Below are positions 29,034 to 37,164 of a stretch of 64,000 nt of DNA, piece by piece. How positions within the stretch are numbered: position 1 is the first letter of the stretch; each line of letters starts with the position of its first letter. The position numbers and the translations under genes were made by a program. The notes under the pieces are model-generated. The model had not been told where the DNA came from. It did not search any database and saw nothing but the letters and a program-made list of their open reading frames with translations. Origin of the DNA: Treponema parvum (lineage in GTDB: Bacteria > Spirochaetota > Spirochaetia > Treponematales > Treponemataceae); contig NZ_CP054142.1 of NCBI RefSeq assembly GCF_017893965.1, positions 1,550,001 to 1,614,000 on the forward strand, written 5' to 3'.

Positions 29034-29452
29034 CAGTCCAACGGCGGCGAATTTTTTTAGGCGGCTTTTGCGATAAAATCACAAAAACCTCAGCTTTTTT
29101 GGAGTGCGGCAAAATTATGGTTGCTTCCGCTTTCACCGCCTTGGACGGTTTCTATTTGAATTTGCGGATATTTAAGTTGAAAAGCATCGGTAATCATATA
29201 GTATTCTTCATTTTATGTATAATCATTAAATCAATTCATTCAAAAAGCGGTCGAACAAGAAGTATTACGTGAATCGTTAACTGATTAATCGCGATTCAAG
29301 CAAAGAAATAAATCAATCAAAAATATGTTTTCGGCAAAAAAACAAATCGGAGATAAGTGTAGCGTATCAAGATAATCCGTCTTTACGTAGAAAAAATCTG
29401 AAATTTGTGATATAGTATACCGCGGTTGTGTAAAATGCAGAGGAGATAGCTT
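29034..29452. other. non-coding gap before the antitoxin gene
   Basis: AT-rich spacer of about 420 bases. A 35-codon minus-strand frame (29090-29197) encoding MITDAFQLKYPQIQIET looks faintly protein-like but has no convincing start signal. A TATAGT box at 29411-29416 with no good -35 may start the antitoxin transcript. No terminator or RNA gene was recognised. Confidence 0.3.
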
Positions 29453-29674
29453 ATGTCCTACAGTACTCTTGAAAAAAAATTAAAGTCGCTTCCACAAGCA
29501 GCCCTTGAAGAAGTGTCTTCTTACGTGGACTATATCTTCTTTAAATTTGCTGTATCAGAAAAAGATATTGCGTCAAAAAGCCAAAAAAAAGGTTTCGGTT
29601 GCCTAAAAGATATTCCTTGCAAAATGTCTCTTGAATTTGACAAACCTATTGAAGAATTTGCGGAGTATATGTGA
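29453..29674 (+). CDS. antitoxin-like protein (VapB/DUF2281 type)
   Basis: A 73-residue protein. Residues 1-26 (LEKKLKSLPQAALEEVSSYV) have the helix seen in DUF2281-type antitoxins, and the C-terminal stretch GCLKDIPCKMSLEFDKPIEEF is the charged tail that normally covers the toxin. GAGGAGA precedes the ATG. Its stop overlaps the start of a PIN-domain toxin frame, the usual antitoxin-toxin layout. The toxin is broken, so the antitoxin may now be an orphan. Confidence 0.7.
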   Translation: MSYSTLEKKLKSLPQAALEEVSSYVDYIFFKFAVSEKDIASKSQKKGFGCLKDIPCKMSLEFDKPIEEFAEYM

Positions 29675-29960
29675 TGTATTTGCTCGATACTCATGCAATA
29701 ATTTGGAAATTGCAATAAAACAGGCAAAAGGAATGCTTGATTTCAAAATTGATATTCCGAGACTAAAAACTGTTTTGGAAAATGAAGAATTTATTTATCT
29801 TTTCCCAACGGAATATGATGCAGAAAGAATAAAGAATTTACCCGATATTCATAAAGACCCGTTTGACAGACTGCTCATTGCACAAGCTAAAGAAAATGAG
29901 CTTACTATGATAACAAGAGATGAAAATATTCCGTTATACGAAATAAAGACTATTTGGTAA
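29674..29960 (+). pseudogene. PIN-domain (VapC-like) toxin remnant with internal deletion and frameshift
   Basis: The frame opens as MYLLDTHAIIW, the classic PIN-domain start with the first catalytic Asp, but stops at TAA 29716-29718. The rest, in a shifted frame, reads EIAIKQAKGMLDF and then HKDPFDRLLIAQAKENEL and TMITRDENIPLY, the PIN C-terminal half with its DPFDR and RDEN acidic motifs. Typical VapC proteins have about 33 more residues between the two parts, so roughly 100 bases are missing. The join lies in an AATTTGG/GCAATA-rich stretch, suggesting deletion between short repeats. Intact toxin cannot be made. It overlaps the antitoxin stop by one base. Confidence 0.75.
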
Positions 29961-30415
29961 AATCGTCTAGCACCGTTTCCTCCGCCGGTAAGCGTGTGCC
30001 TATCGGCGGTTGTTTTCAAAGCCGAAAAGCTTTTGGTTTATAAAAAAATAGAGAAATCATATAAAGGCAGTTTTAACGTTCGTATTGCGCCCGACTGTGA
30101 AGTCCTTTCTGTAAATTCAGTAGGCTGCGGTAAAAAGGTTTTAATGCGGGAATGTCCCGCAAGCAGCTGACAGCTACTGTTTCTTTTTTGAATATAAAAT
30201 ACAGCTGATTTTTTATCAGGAGTTAAGCACTAAAGACTGGTGGATGTTGAATTTTTCGTATCGCATGCCATTGGTAGCATGGCATCATGCGATTCCATTG
30301 AATCTGATCTGGAATAAGAGAAACAGTCATGTTTGATCCGAATGATCTGACCAGAAAATCAAATAGTCACGATCAGGTAGCCGCTGACGATATGGAAGGA
30401 GCGTGTCACGCAATA
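29961..30415. other. degraded spacer between the toxin remnant and the TAXI cargo
   Basis: About 455 bases without a supported gene. A 58-codon plus-strand frame from GTG 29994 to 30170 looks partly protein-like (FKAEKLLVYKKIEKSYKG) but is unrecognised. An imperfect inverted repeat lies at 30260-30293 (ATCGCATGCCAT against a matching arm with three extra bases), and a short GCGGGA/TCCCGC hairpin at 30146-30160. Composition shifts to higher GC near the right end, so this may be an insertion boundary. Confidence 0.4.
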
Positions 30416-31711
30416 CTATGCCCTTGATCCGACTTTCGACGTCATGATATCCAGAATAATCCTGTCGGTGTCAAGCATGCCGCTGTTGCCGATGCGTACA
30501 AGATTTCTAAGGCTCTTCTCCACATCTTCCTCGTTGATTCCCTTGTCTCCAGAGATGGAGAGATCGCCGATTGCCAGTAGCGCAGACCTGAAAGCGGCAT
30601 CCACAGCTGATGCGATTTTCAATGCGCACCCATCCTTCGCTCCGTCGCACACCATGCCGGTCAGACTGGCCACCATGTTCTGCACCGCCCGGTAGATATG
30701 CAGGATAGATCCACCGAGAAGGAACGTGATGGCGGATGCAGCCCCGATGCCTGCAGTGAAGGCTCCGCACATGGCGGTGAGACGGTTCATGCCTTTTCTT
30801 GCATGGATTGCCACAAGATTGCTCATGACCAACGCCCGGTGAATGGTCTGCTCATCTGCTCCGACCTTCTCAGCCGTAGCCAGAACCGGCAACGAAACGG
30901 TGATGCCTTGGTTGCCGCTGCCGCTGTTGGTGAACACAGGGAGCATGCATCCGCCCATCCTTGCGTCAGCCGCGGCCGCCGCCAACTTCACGCCGTAAAT
31001 GATGATATTGTCCGTCAGAATGTGGTTGTCAACGTTTCGTTGCATGGATTTCCCGACTTGCAGGCCATAGGTGCCGGAAAGTCCTTCGAGCGCCACCTGC
31101 TTGTTTATCCGCGCACCTTCCAAGAGAAACTTAAGAGGTACAAGATCGGTCTCCAGCGCGAATTGGTAGATATCCAGCAAGGAGGCGGTTGTCAGGTCAT
31201 CTTCATCTTTGACCTGTTCTTCCACACAATTCTCAAAGAGCACCTTCCCATCCAACTCAATCCGCTCCACTTTAGTATGGGTATGCTTGATCACGACAGT
31301 ACTGCGGTGTCCGCCCTGATGGATGGTCGCTTCGATGTACAGATTCTCCGGGCTATCAGACTGAGCGATGGTAATAAGGTTGCGTTGCACATATCCGGTC
31401 GCCCGGGCGATATCCTCTTTGGAGACCGAGGCGATCACTTCCAGCCCTAAGGTCGAGTCTCCGCCAGAATAGCCGAGAGCCGCTGCGATTGGAATACCGG
31501 TCATCGTTGTTCCGGGTATTCCGACACCGAGCGCATTCTTGATGATATTCCTGCTCAAGACCAGTTCAATCTGATCGGGATCACCTCCTAGGAAGGGCAA
31601 AGTCTCCCTCGCCTTCGAACAGGCTAGCGCAATCGCAATCGGCTCAGTGCAGCCTACGGCAAGCATGGTTTCCCGCTGTAACAACCTCGTGTAACGCTCA
31701 TTTCTTTCCAT
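30416..31711 (-). CDS. cyuA: L-cysteine desulfidase-like / UPF0597 (CyuA, YhaM) family protein
   Basis: A 431-residue member of the CyuA/UPF0597 family. Characterised members are [4Fe-4S] enzymes that cleave cysteine to pyruvate, ammonia and sulfide. The candidate cluster ligands are Cys21 (GCTEPIA), Cys315 (TAMCGAFTAGIGA), Cys355 and Cys362 (CDGAKDGC). The NSGSGNQGI block near residue 262 is also typical. It is the last gene of a minus-strand cargo behind a TAXI-TRAP transporter and a URO-D-like gene, about 150 bases after the latter with a large hairpin between. Its real substrate may be a cysteine-like or serine-like compound imported by the transporter. Codons are richer in G/C at third positions than in the core genes. 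Confidence 0.85.
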   Translation of the reverse strand: MERNERYTRLLQRETMLAVGCTEPIAIALACSKARETLPFLGGDPDQIELVLSRNIIKNALGVGIPGTTMTGIPIAAALGYSGGDSTLGLEVIASVSKEDIARATGYVQRNLITIAQSDSPENLYIEATIHQGGHRSTVVIKHTHTKVERIELDGKVLFENCVEEQVKDEDDLTTASLLDIYQFALETDLVPLKFLLEGARINKQVALEGLSGTYGLQVGKSMQRNVDNHILTDNIIIYGVKLAAAAADARMGGCMLPVFTNSGSGNQGITVSLPVLATAEKVGADEQTIHRALVMSNLVAIHARKGMNRLTAMCGAFTAGIGAASAITFLLGGSILHIYRAVQNMVASLTGMVCDGAKDGCALKIASAVDAAFRSALLAIGDLSISGDKGINEEDVEKSLRNLVRIGNSGMLDTDRIILDIMTSKVGSRA

Positions 31712-31735
31712 AATGTCGATTCCTCACATTGCCAT

Positions 31736-31779
31736 CCACCGGGAACCCGTCGCCTGAACAGGCGACGGGTTCCCGGTGG
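31736..31779. other. perfect 21-base-arm hairpin between URO-D-like gene and cyuA
   Basis: Arms of 21 bases (31736-31756 and 31759-31779), starting CCACCGGGAACCCG, pair perfectly around a two-base centre. In the direction of transcription (minus) no T-run follows; on the plus strand AAAGCTTTTTC follows. It lies just before the cyuA start (31711) and may be a processing site, attenuator or bidirectional barrier. Confidence 0.8.
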
Positions 31780-31861
31780 AAAGCTTTTTCACGCACCAAA
31801 TCAGCTTAATGTTCGATGCGATTCTGTGCATAGTGTGTTTTTTGCGCAGCGCGATTCCCTC

Positions 31862-32863
31862 TCAGGGGAGATACTTCTCAACTGCCCTGCGCATCGTATA
31901 AAGGTTGCCCTCCGGAACGGTCAGGGGGAAGGTGCATCCGGGAGAAATCATCAGACGTTTTCCACCAGCCTGCTTGATGGCGTCGGCTACCTGACGTTCG
32001 ACATCGGCGGGAGTTCTGCAGTGAAGAACCTCGAATTGCTCAATGCCCGAAGCCATCATACCGGGAAACAGCTTTGCTGCCTCTGCAATGCTCGGTCCTG
32101 CCGCCCGGTCATGCCAGTTGACGATGTGCACAGGATAATCGCAGATTTTGGAGAACATCGGATACTGTCCGTGGAGGTGGATGGTGTTGAGCCAGCCTTC
32201 CTTAGCCTGATTGAGAACCCGCAGGTCATAAGGACGAGAGAACTCGTCATGCTCTGCTTCGGTCAATACTTCATAGCTTGCGGCATAGGTCGAGAGGAAA
32301 ATGCCGTCGACTCCACGTGCAAATGCTTCTCTGACAAAGCGCTCAGTGGTCTGACTGATAGCATCCAACGCCCGTTTCATCCGCTTGGGATCCTGGCGCA
32401 GATAGACGGGAACCTTGTCGTCTCCCGCCATATAACCAGCGATGCGGCTTGCGGTAAAGACAGTCATGACCACCGGGGTCTCCTTATCCCGCCGTGCAAT
32501 GACCTTCTCTAGAGCCCGAAGGATTTTTCCGTAGGTGCCCTTTGTCACATCGAGCGGCTCGATTCGATCCCAATCTTCAGTTGTTTTGATTAGACGTTCC
32601 TTATACTCGCGCTCGCCAAGTGGTTTACCTCGATACTCGTGCTGCGCTCCCCAGTCGGACACCGTGTAGGAACTGGAGGGAGTCAGTTTGATCCAATCCA
32701 TGTCGAACTTCGCCTGGTATTGCAATGTCACGAATGCAAGCATCTCGTCATCCTGATCGTCTATCGGCCAATGCCGCCAGAATGCTACAGGGACTCTATC
32801 CGGTATCTCACCGTTCAACACTGCTCGCAATCTTTCACAGTGGGATAATCTTTCGGTACTCAT
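31862..32863 (-). CDS. uroporphyrinogen decarboxylase (URO-D) superfamily protein, MtaA/CmuA-like
   Basis: A 333-residue TIM-barrel protein of the URO-D superfamily. It starts with ERLRAVLNGEIPDRVPV, typical of the corrinoid methyltransferase branch, and lacks the MRQAGRYLPEY motif of true HemE, so heme synthesis is unlikely. A probable zinc site is formed by His229 and His231 (IHLHG) with Cys310 (ISPGCTFPL), replacing the His-x-Cys...Cys set known in MtaA. This suggests methyl transfer or decarboxylation of an imported compound. It lies between the TAXI-TRAP permease (upstream by 80 bases) and cyuA. No corrinoid protein gene is in the cluster, so its partner and substrate are unknown. Confidence 0.8.
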   Translation of the reverse strand: MSTERLSHCERLRAVLNGEIPDRVPVAFWRHWPIDDQDDEMLAFVTLQYQAKFDMDWIKLTPSSSYTVSDWGAQHEYRGKPLGEREYKERLIKTTEDWDRIEPLDVTKGTYGKILRALEKVIARRDKETPVVMTVFTASRIAGYMAGDDKVPVYLRQDPKRMKRALDAISQTTERFVREAFARGVDGIFLSTYAASYEVLTEAEHDEFSRPYDLRVLNQAKEGWLNTIHLHGQYPMFSKICDYPVHIVNWHDRAAGPSIAEAAKLFPGMMASGIEQFEVLHCRTPADVERQVADAIKQAGGKRLMISPGCTFPLTVPEGNLYTMRRAVEKYLP

Positions 32864-32943
32864 CTACATTCCTCCTGAATCATGACAATCCGCCTTCGAT
32901 GATTTTTCATCGCTGGCAACCGGTTCGTTGTGTATCTTTGTTT

Positions 32944-34848
32944 TCATTTGTCTGACGGTGCGTTGACCGCCGGTCCTTGCGAACGCCGCTTCCTGAATAG
33001 CTGCACAGAGGTAACAAATGCGAGCAATCCAAGCCCCACGAGATCAGTTCTATATCCGGGAAAGATCAGGCTGATGGAAGCCACAATCAGGATGATCCTC
33101 TCAAACCACAGCAGTTTCATGAAGTAATAACTCTGCAGTCCGGCTGCCAAGCACACAATGCCAATCAGGCTGGTGACAATCGCCAGCAAGATGACACCGA
33201 TTTTGCCAATCAGCAGGAGCGCCGGGTTGAACACAAACATGAACGGCACGATATAGGCCACCAAGCCAAGCTTGACTGACTCAACGCTTGTCTTCATCGC
33301 ATCCGCGCCCGCAATGCCCGCAGCAGCGTAGGACGAGATTGCCACCGGCGGCGTGATATTGGATATCACGGAAAAATAAAGAGCAAACAGATGCGCCGAA
33401 ATCGGCAGCACACCCATTTGAATGATCGCTGGAATCAGCAGCGATGCCTGCACGATATACGCAGGAGTCGTAGGCAACCCCATTCCAAGTATCAATGCGG
33501 CAACCATTGTAAGCAGAAGCGCGGGAACGAGCATGCCGCCAGACAACTGGACAACCATGCTGGTGAACTTGAGCCCAAGTCCGGTCAGACTGACCACGCC
33601 GATGACGATGCCCGCGCATGCACATGCGCTGATGACCATTACCGAAGCCTTCACGCCCTTCTCAAGGGCAAGGAGTATCTTCTTCGGCCCCAGCCTAGTT
33701 TCTTTGTTAATCCAGCTCAAGGCAATGGTAACGGCTATGGCACCGAGTGCTGCGTACATGGGCGTGAAGCCTGACACAAGCAGAACAACGATTGCGACCA
33801 CGGGAAGCAGCAGATACCCTCCCGTTAGCAGGGTTTTCCAGAGGTTCGGAACCTGATCCTTCGGCAATCCCTTGATGCCGCTTTTGATAGCCTGAAAATG
33901 GACGGCAAAGAAAATGGCTAGGAAATAAAGCGTACCAGGAATGAATGCATATTTGATCACATGGAGGTAGGGAATGCCCGAGAACTCGGCAAGCACAAAT
34001 GCCGCGGCCCCCATGACCGGAGGCATGAACTGCCCCCCTGAGGAAGCGGCTGCCTCCACCGCTCCCGCGAAATGAGGCTTGTAGCCCGCCTTTTTCATCA
34101 TCGGGATGGTGAAGGTGCCGGTTGTGACGACGTTTGCTACAGCGCTTCCGGATATTGTGCCAAGCAGGGCGCTGGAAACGACGGCGACCTTCGCTGTTCC
34201 TCCGCTGCTTCCACCGGCAATCGCCTGGGAGAGCTTGATGAAGAAGTCTCCCCCTCCGGAGACCTCCAGAAAGGCTCCGAAGATTATGAAAAGAATGATG
34301 TAGGTAGCCGAAACGCCAATGGGAATCCCGAACAGACCTTCGTTAACCATATACAGATGGTCTATGATGGTCTCGAGCGTGGCTCCCCGATGCCGGAGAA
34401 TCCCCGGCATCACCGGTCCGAGCAGGGCATAAAGCAAGAAAATAACCGAGATGATTGGCAATGCGATGCCGACCGCACGGCGCGCGGCTTCCAGAACCAA
34501 AATGACGGCGAGAATCCCGAAGATCATGTCCAATGGCTTCAACGGATGCACATACCGAAACCGTGTCAGCATATATTTATGGTTCACCATCAGGTATGCC
34601 ATGGAGGCGATGCTGATCACTGTGATGATGATATCATAGAAGGGAACCCCTCCGGAGATATTGCTCTCTTTTTTTCGAATCGGATACTGGAGAAACACCA
34701 ACACCAACCCGAACATCAGATGGGCGCTGCGATGCAATGTGGCCTCCGGGATTCCGAACATCGCGGTGAGCAGATGATAGAATCCCATAGCCAAGGCAAT
34801 GATCTTGATGATAAGGGACCAAGTGTTGTCCAAGTTTCTTGTTTTCAT
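32944..34848 (-). CDS. TRAP transporter fused permease (4TM + 12TM), TAXI type
   Basis: A 634-residue inner-membrane protein in which a DctQ-like four-helix part (about 15-150) is fused to a DctM-like part (about 160-590). DctM hallmarks include GTISGSAVANVVTTGTFTIP, GGQFMPPVMGAAAFVLAE and LILGMGLPTTPAYIV. TAXI-type systems normally use such fused permeases. It follows its binding protein by 65 bases on the minus strand and precedes the URO-D-like gene. The gene is intact. Its GC-rich codon choice sets it apart from the native genes, suggesting transfer. Confidence 0.92.
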   Translation of the reverse strand: MKTRNLDNTWSLIIKIIALAMGFYHLLTAMFGIPEATLHRSAHLMFGLVLVFLQYPIRKKESNISGGVPFYDIIITVISIASMAYLMVNHKYMLTRFRYVHPLKPLDMIFGILAVILVLEAARRAVGIALPIISVIFLLYALLGPVMPGILRHRGATLETIIDHLYMVNEGLFGIPIGVSATYIILFIIFGAFLEVSGGGDFFIKLSQAIAGGSSGGTAKVAVVSSALLGTISGSAVANVVTTGTFTIPMMKKAGYKPHFAGAVEAAASSGGQFMPPVMGAAAFVLAEFSGIPYLHVIKYAFIPGTLYFLAIFFAVHFQAIKSGIKGLPKDQVPNLWKTLLTGGYLLLPVVAIVVLLVSGFTPMYAALGAIAVTIALSWINKETRLGPKKILLALEKGVKASVMVISACACAGIVIGVVSLTGLGLKFTSMVVQLSGGMLVPALLLTMVAALILGMGLPTTPAYIVQASLLIPAIIQMGVLPISAHLFALYFSVISNITPPVAISSYAAAGIAGADAMKTSVESVKLGLVAYIVPFMFVFNPALLLIGKIGVILLAIVTSLIGIVCLAAGLQSYYFMKLLWFERIILIVASISLIFPGYRTDLVGLGLLAFVTSVQLFRKRRSQGPAVNAPSDK

Positions 34849-34913
34849 ATGACTTCCTACTTTTTATAAATCATTTTAGCTGGCGAGCAGCAAAGAGACT
34901 GGTTCCGCTAAAG

Positions 34914-35924
34914 CTACCGGGCTGATCTATTCTTTTTGACTGTGTCGTAGAACTTATTTGCCCCGGGATGCATCGGCGCACCGATATCAGTGGTCATGAA
35001 ATCAGTATCGGTCTGAATGGTGTTCACCACAGCACGCAGCTTGTCAATTTTGTTGTACAGGGCTTCAGCTATCTTGTAGACCAAATCGTCAGGCAGGTCG
35101 GCACTAACGGCGAAATGGCTGATCATACCGACACTGAGAACATCCTTGTCCTGCTTAGGATAGCTGCCAGCCTTGATCGTGAACGGAACATACCCAGCGT
35201 TAATCTGCTGGATTGCGTCAAACATCTCCATCTCGACAGGGATGAGGCGCATACTCCGAGACATCATCAGCTCCATGATGGCCGGTCCGGGAACATTCAT
35301 CGTAGCGGCCATGACATCTGCGTGCCGGTCGCGCACCAGATTCGCTGAGTCCCCATGAGACAGGTGATGAATCATCGCGAAATCATCATAGCTCAGGCCA
35401 TATGCGGACAGGATGCCACGGAACATGACCTCGCCCGTGTTGCCTGCAGTCTGCGCACTAACGCGCTTTCCTTTGAAGTCCCTGACTGTGTAGATATCGG
35501 ATTCAGCCGGAGCGACCATATGCATCGTCAGATTGTAGAGGCTCATCAGGTTTCGCACTTTGTCCGCAGGTCCGGAGAATGGAGGCTTGCCTTGATATGC
35601 ATCGGCAGTCGAGGGGGAATTCCCCATGCCGAGAGCAGCCTTGCCCGCTTGGATCGCCTCGATGTTCACCAGTCCGGCACCGGGCAGGACTTCCACGGTC
35701 ACTCCCGGAATCGCATTCTGGATGATTTCAGCAGCAGCCCCTGCCAGCGGATACCAGGAACCGCCGAGCGGTCCGCTGAAAAACACCAAGTCATACCGTT
35801 TTTCGCCAGTCGATGATTCTTTTGATCCGGCGGCGAACAACGCTCCTTGTGAAATGAGCACTGCCATCACCAGCAACAGGATGAATGTCCGGGCAATTGC
35901 TGTCTTGCGTCTTCTGATGTTCAT
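34914..35924 (-). CDS. TAXI family TRAP transporter solute-binding protein
   Basis: A 336-residue periplasmic receptor with signal peptide ending LISQGALFA and mature start AGSKES. The TAXI family core is seen as FFSGPLGGSWYPLAGAAAEII, ALGMGNSPSTADAYQG and the VRDFKGKRVSAQTAGNTGEV motif. Known TAXI proteins bind glutamate, 2-oxoglutarate or fatty acids in a few cases; most are uncharacterised. It is first in the minus-strand operon with a promoter at 36016-36043 and a divergent DeoR-family gene. AGGAGG-like sequence lies before ATG 35924. Substrate unknown. Confidence 0.92.
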   Translation of the reverse strand: MNIRRRKTAIARTFILLLVMAVLISQGALFAAGSKESSTGEKRYDLVFFSGPLGGSWYPLAGAAAEIIQNAIPGVTVEVLPGAGLVNIEAIQAGKAALGMGNSPSTADAYQGKPPFSGPADKVRNLMSLYNLTMHMVAPAESDIYTVRDFKGKRVSAQTAGNTGEVMFRGILSAYGLSYDDFAMIHHLSHGDSANLVRDRHADVMAATMNVPGPAIMELMMSRSMRLIPVEMEMFDAIQQINAGYVPFTIKAGSYPKQDKDVLSVGMISHFAVSADLPDDLVYKIAEALYNKIDKLRAVVNTIQTDTDFMTTDIGAPMHPGANKFYDTVKKNRSAR

Positions 35925-35970
35925 ACTTTCCTCCTTATATTACTAATCAGCACTTTCAATTCTTCCGATC

Positions 35971-35991
35971 AGCAGTAATAACCTTACTGCT
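35971..35991 (-). promoter_or_regulatory. inverted repeat in the leader of the TAXI operon
   Basis: AGCAGTAA and TTACTGCT pair perfectly around five bases, between the presumed transcription start (about 36009) and the binding-protein start. It could be an operator for a local regulator or a weak hairpin in the leader. Confidence 0.45.
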
Positions 35992-36015
35992 CAGAAACTG
36001 ACCAACTTTATAAAA

Positions 36016-36043
36016 AGTTTATCATGTTTTTATCATTTGTCAA
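36016..36043 (-). promoter_or_regulatory. candidate promoter of the TAXI operon
   Basis: On the minus strand TTGACA (36043-36038) and TAAACT (36021-36016) are separated by 16 bases. Transcription would start about 85 bases before the binding-protein gene. The 350-base gap here is otherwise very AT-rich with no gene. Confidence 0.6.
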
Positions 36044-36209
36044 CTTTTTTATTTAAATAATTATCAAAATAAATTCATAAAATGAGTTTTGGAGCAACAA
36101 CATTATCATACATTATTCAAAACAATACTATTATGACATAAAATGATGGATAGCAAGAAAAAAAATAAAAGTCGAAACAGGAGAAATTATTTCAGAAATA
36201 AAAAATGAA

Positions 36210-36238
36210 TTGCAACATATGGTCAGATTCATTATAAA
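36210..36238 (+). promoter_or_regulatory. candidate promoter for the DeoR-family regulator
   Basis: TTGCAA at 36210-36215 and TATAAA at 36233-36238, 17 bases apart, about 40 bases before the regulator start. Confidence 0.5.
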
Positions 36239-36276
36239 TAAAAGAAGGGAAAAATAATTATCAGGAGATAAGCAGT

Positions 36277-37041
36277 ATGTCGATACGACCAAAAAGAATT
36301 GAGGAAATAAAAAGTTATATCTATCAAAACAAAACAGTAACTCTTGAACAACTCTGTAGGGAATTTAAAGTGTCAATGAGCACGCTCCGCAGAGATCTTG
36401 AAGAAATTCTGCAGGAAAAAGACATAAAAAAAATATACGGTGGCGTAACAACGACAAAACGAAAAGAGCTGGTTCCCTTCGATGAAAGGAACATAACAAA
36501 CCAAGAAATAAAAGAGCGGATTGCAATTAAGGCAGCTTCGCTTGTCGAAAACGGCGATATTATTTTCATCGATTCCGGTACGACAACGTTTCATATGATA
36601 GAAGCGTTGAAAGAAAAAAAAGATATAACCGTAATTACCAACAATCTTGAAATCATTGTGCAGGCAGTACCATACCCAGACATCAAAATTATTTCGCTGT
36701 CAGGGATGCTCAGCAGAAAAACACTGTCTTTCACCGGTATGATGGCGGCACAAGTTCTGCAAAACTATAATATAGGAAAAGCTTTTATGGCTGCGACGGG
36801 TTTTTCAGTTGAAAACGGAATAACAAATTCGTCTCCGCCGGAAACAGAAATAAAACAGACTGCCGTACAGAGAAGCCAGCAGACATATCTTCTGGCGGAC
36901 AGTTCGAAAAGCGGTGTCATCTCGCTCATGACATACTGTTCTCTGGATAAAATCGACGCACTTGTTACCGATGCACAGCCGTCAAACGGCATCTGTGATT
37001 TTATGAACGCGCATGGAGTCCGTATTATTATTGCCGAATAG
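36277..37041 (+). CDS. DeoR family transcriptional regulator
   Basis: A 254-residue regulator. The N-terminal winged helix (about 1-57) contains RIEEIKSYIYQ, LEQLCREFKVSMSTLRRDLEE and KIYGG. The C-terminal sensor (about 75-250) is the DeoR ligand domain, with FIDSGTTTFHMIEAL forming the phosphate-binding loop and LLADSSKSG near residue 207. Such proteins bind sugar phosphates. TCAGGAG precedes ATG 36277. It lies divergent from the TAXI operon and 123 bases before the aldehyde dehydrogenase gene, whose upstream region has three contiguous 11-base repeats that look like its operator. Confidence 0.93.
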   Translation: MSIRPKRIEEIKSYIYQNKTVTLEQLCREFKVSMSTLRRDLEEILQEKDIKKIYGGVTTTKRKELVPFDERNITNQEIKERIAIKAASLVENGDIIFIDSGTTTFHMIEALKEKKDITVITNNLEIIVQAVPYPDIKIISLSGMLSRKTLSFTGMMAAQVLQNYNIGKAFMAATGFSVENGITNSSPPETEIKQTAVQRSQQTYLLADSSKSGVISLMTYCSLDKIDALVTDAQPSNGICDFMNAHGVRIIIAE

Positions 37042-37052
37042 ACTGAGGGAAA

Positions 37053-37085
37053 TATTTTGACAGTATTTTGACTGTATTTTTACAT
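37053..37085 (+). promoter_or_regulatory. three contiguous 11-base direct repeats, probable DeoR-family operator
   Basis: TATTTTGACAG (37053-37063), TATTTTGACTG (37064-37074) and TATTTTTACAT (37075-37085) run head to tail with one helical turn each. They end nine bases before the promoter -35 box. Tandem 11-base repeats with a TCAA core are known for the DeoR-family protein IolR of Bacillus. Confidence 0.75.
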
Positions 37086-37094
37086 TTTTTTTAC

Positions 37095-37123
37095 TTTACA
37101 TCTTTTAAAAACCACAATATAAT
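37095..37123 (+). promoter_or_regulatory. promoter for the methylmalonate-semialdehyde dehydrogenase gene
   Basis: TTTACA at 37095-37100 and perfect TATAAT at 37118-37123 with 17 bases between. A second ATATAAT lies at 37128-37134. The leader is about 35 bases and contains a TGGAGGAAG ribosome site. Confidence 0.75.
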
Positions 37124-37164
37124 CATCATATAATCAATTTACACTCACTATTTATGGAGGAAGA

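Noticed and set aside
29631-29960. 109-residue gene starting at 29631
   Set aside because: Its first part is out-of-frame antitoxin sequence and only the rest resembles a PIN domain; it is better read as the 3' part of a broken toxin.
30329-30427. 32-codon plus-strand frame at the cargo edge
   Set aside because: It is short, overlaps the end of the cyuA-like gene, and has no family similarity that I can recognise.
31862-32863. Uroporphyrinogen decarboxylase HemE for heme synthesis
   Set aside because: The MRQAGRYLPEY motif is missing and no heme genes are near; the N-terminus and Cys310 motif fit the methyltransferase branch.
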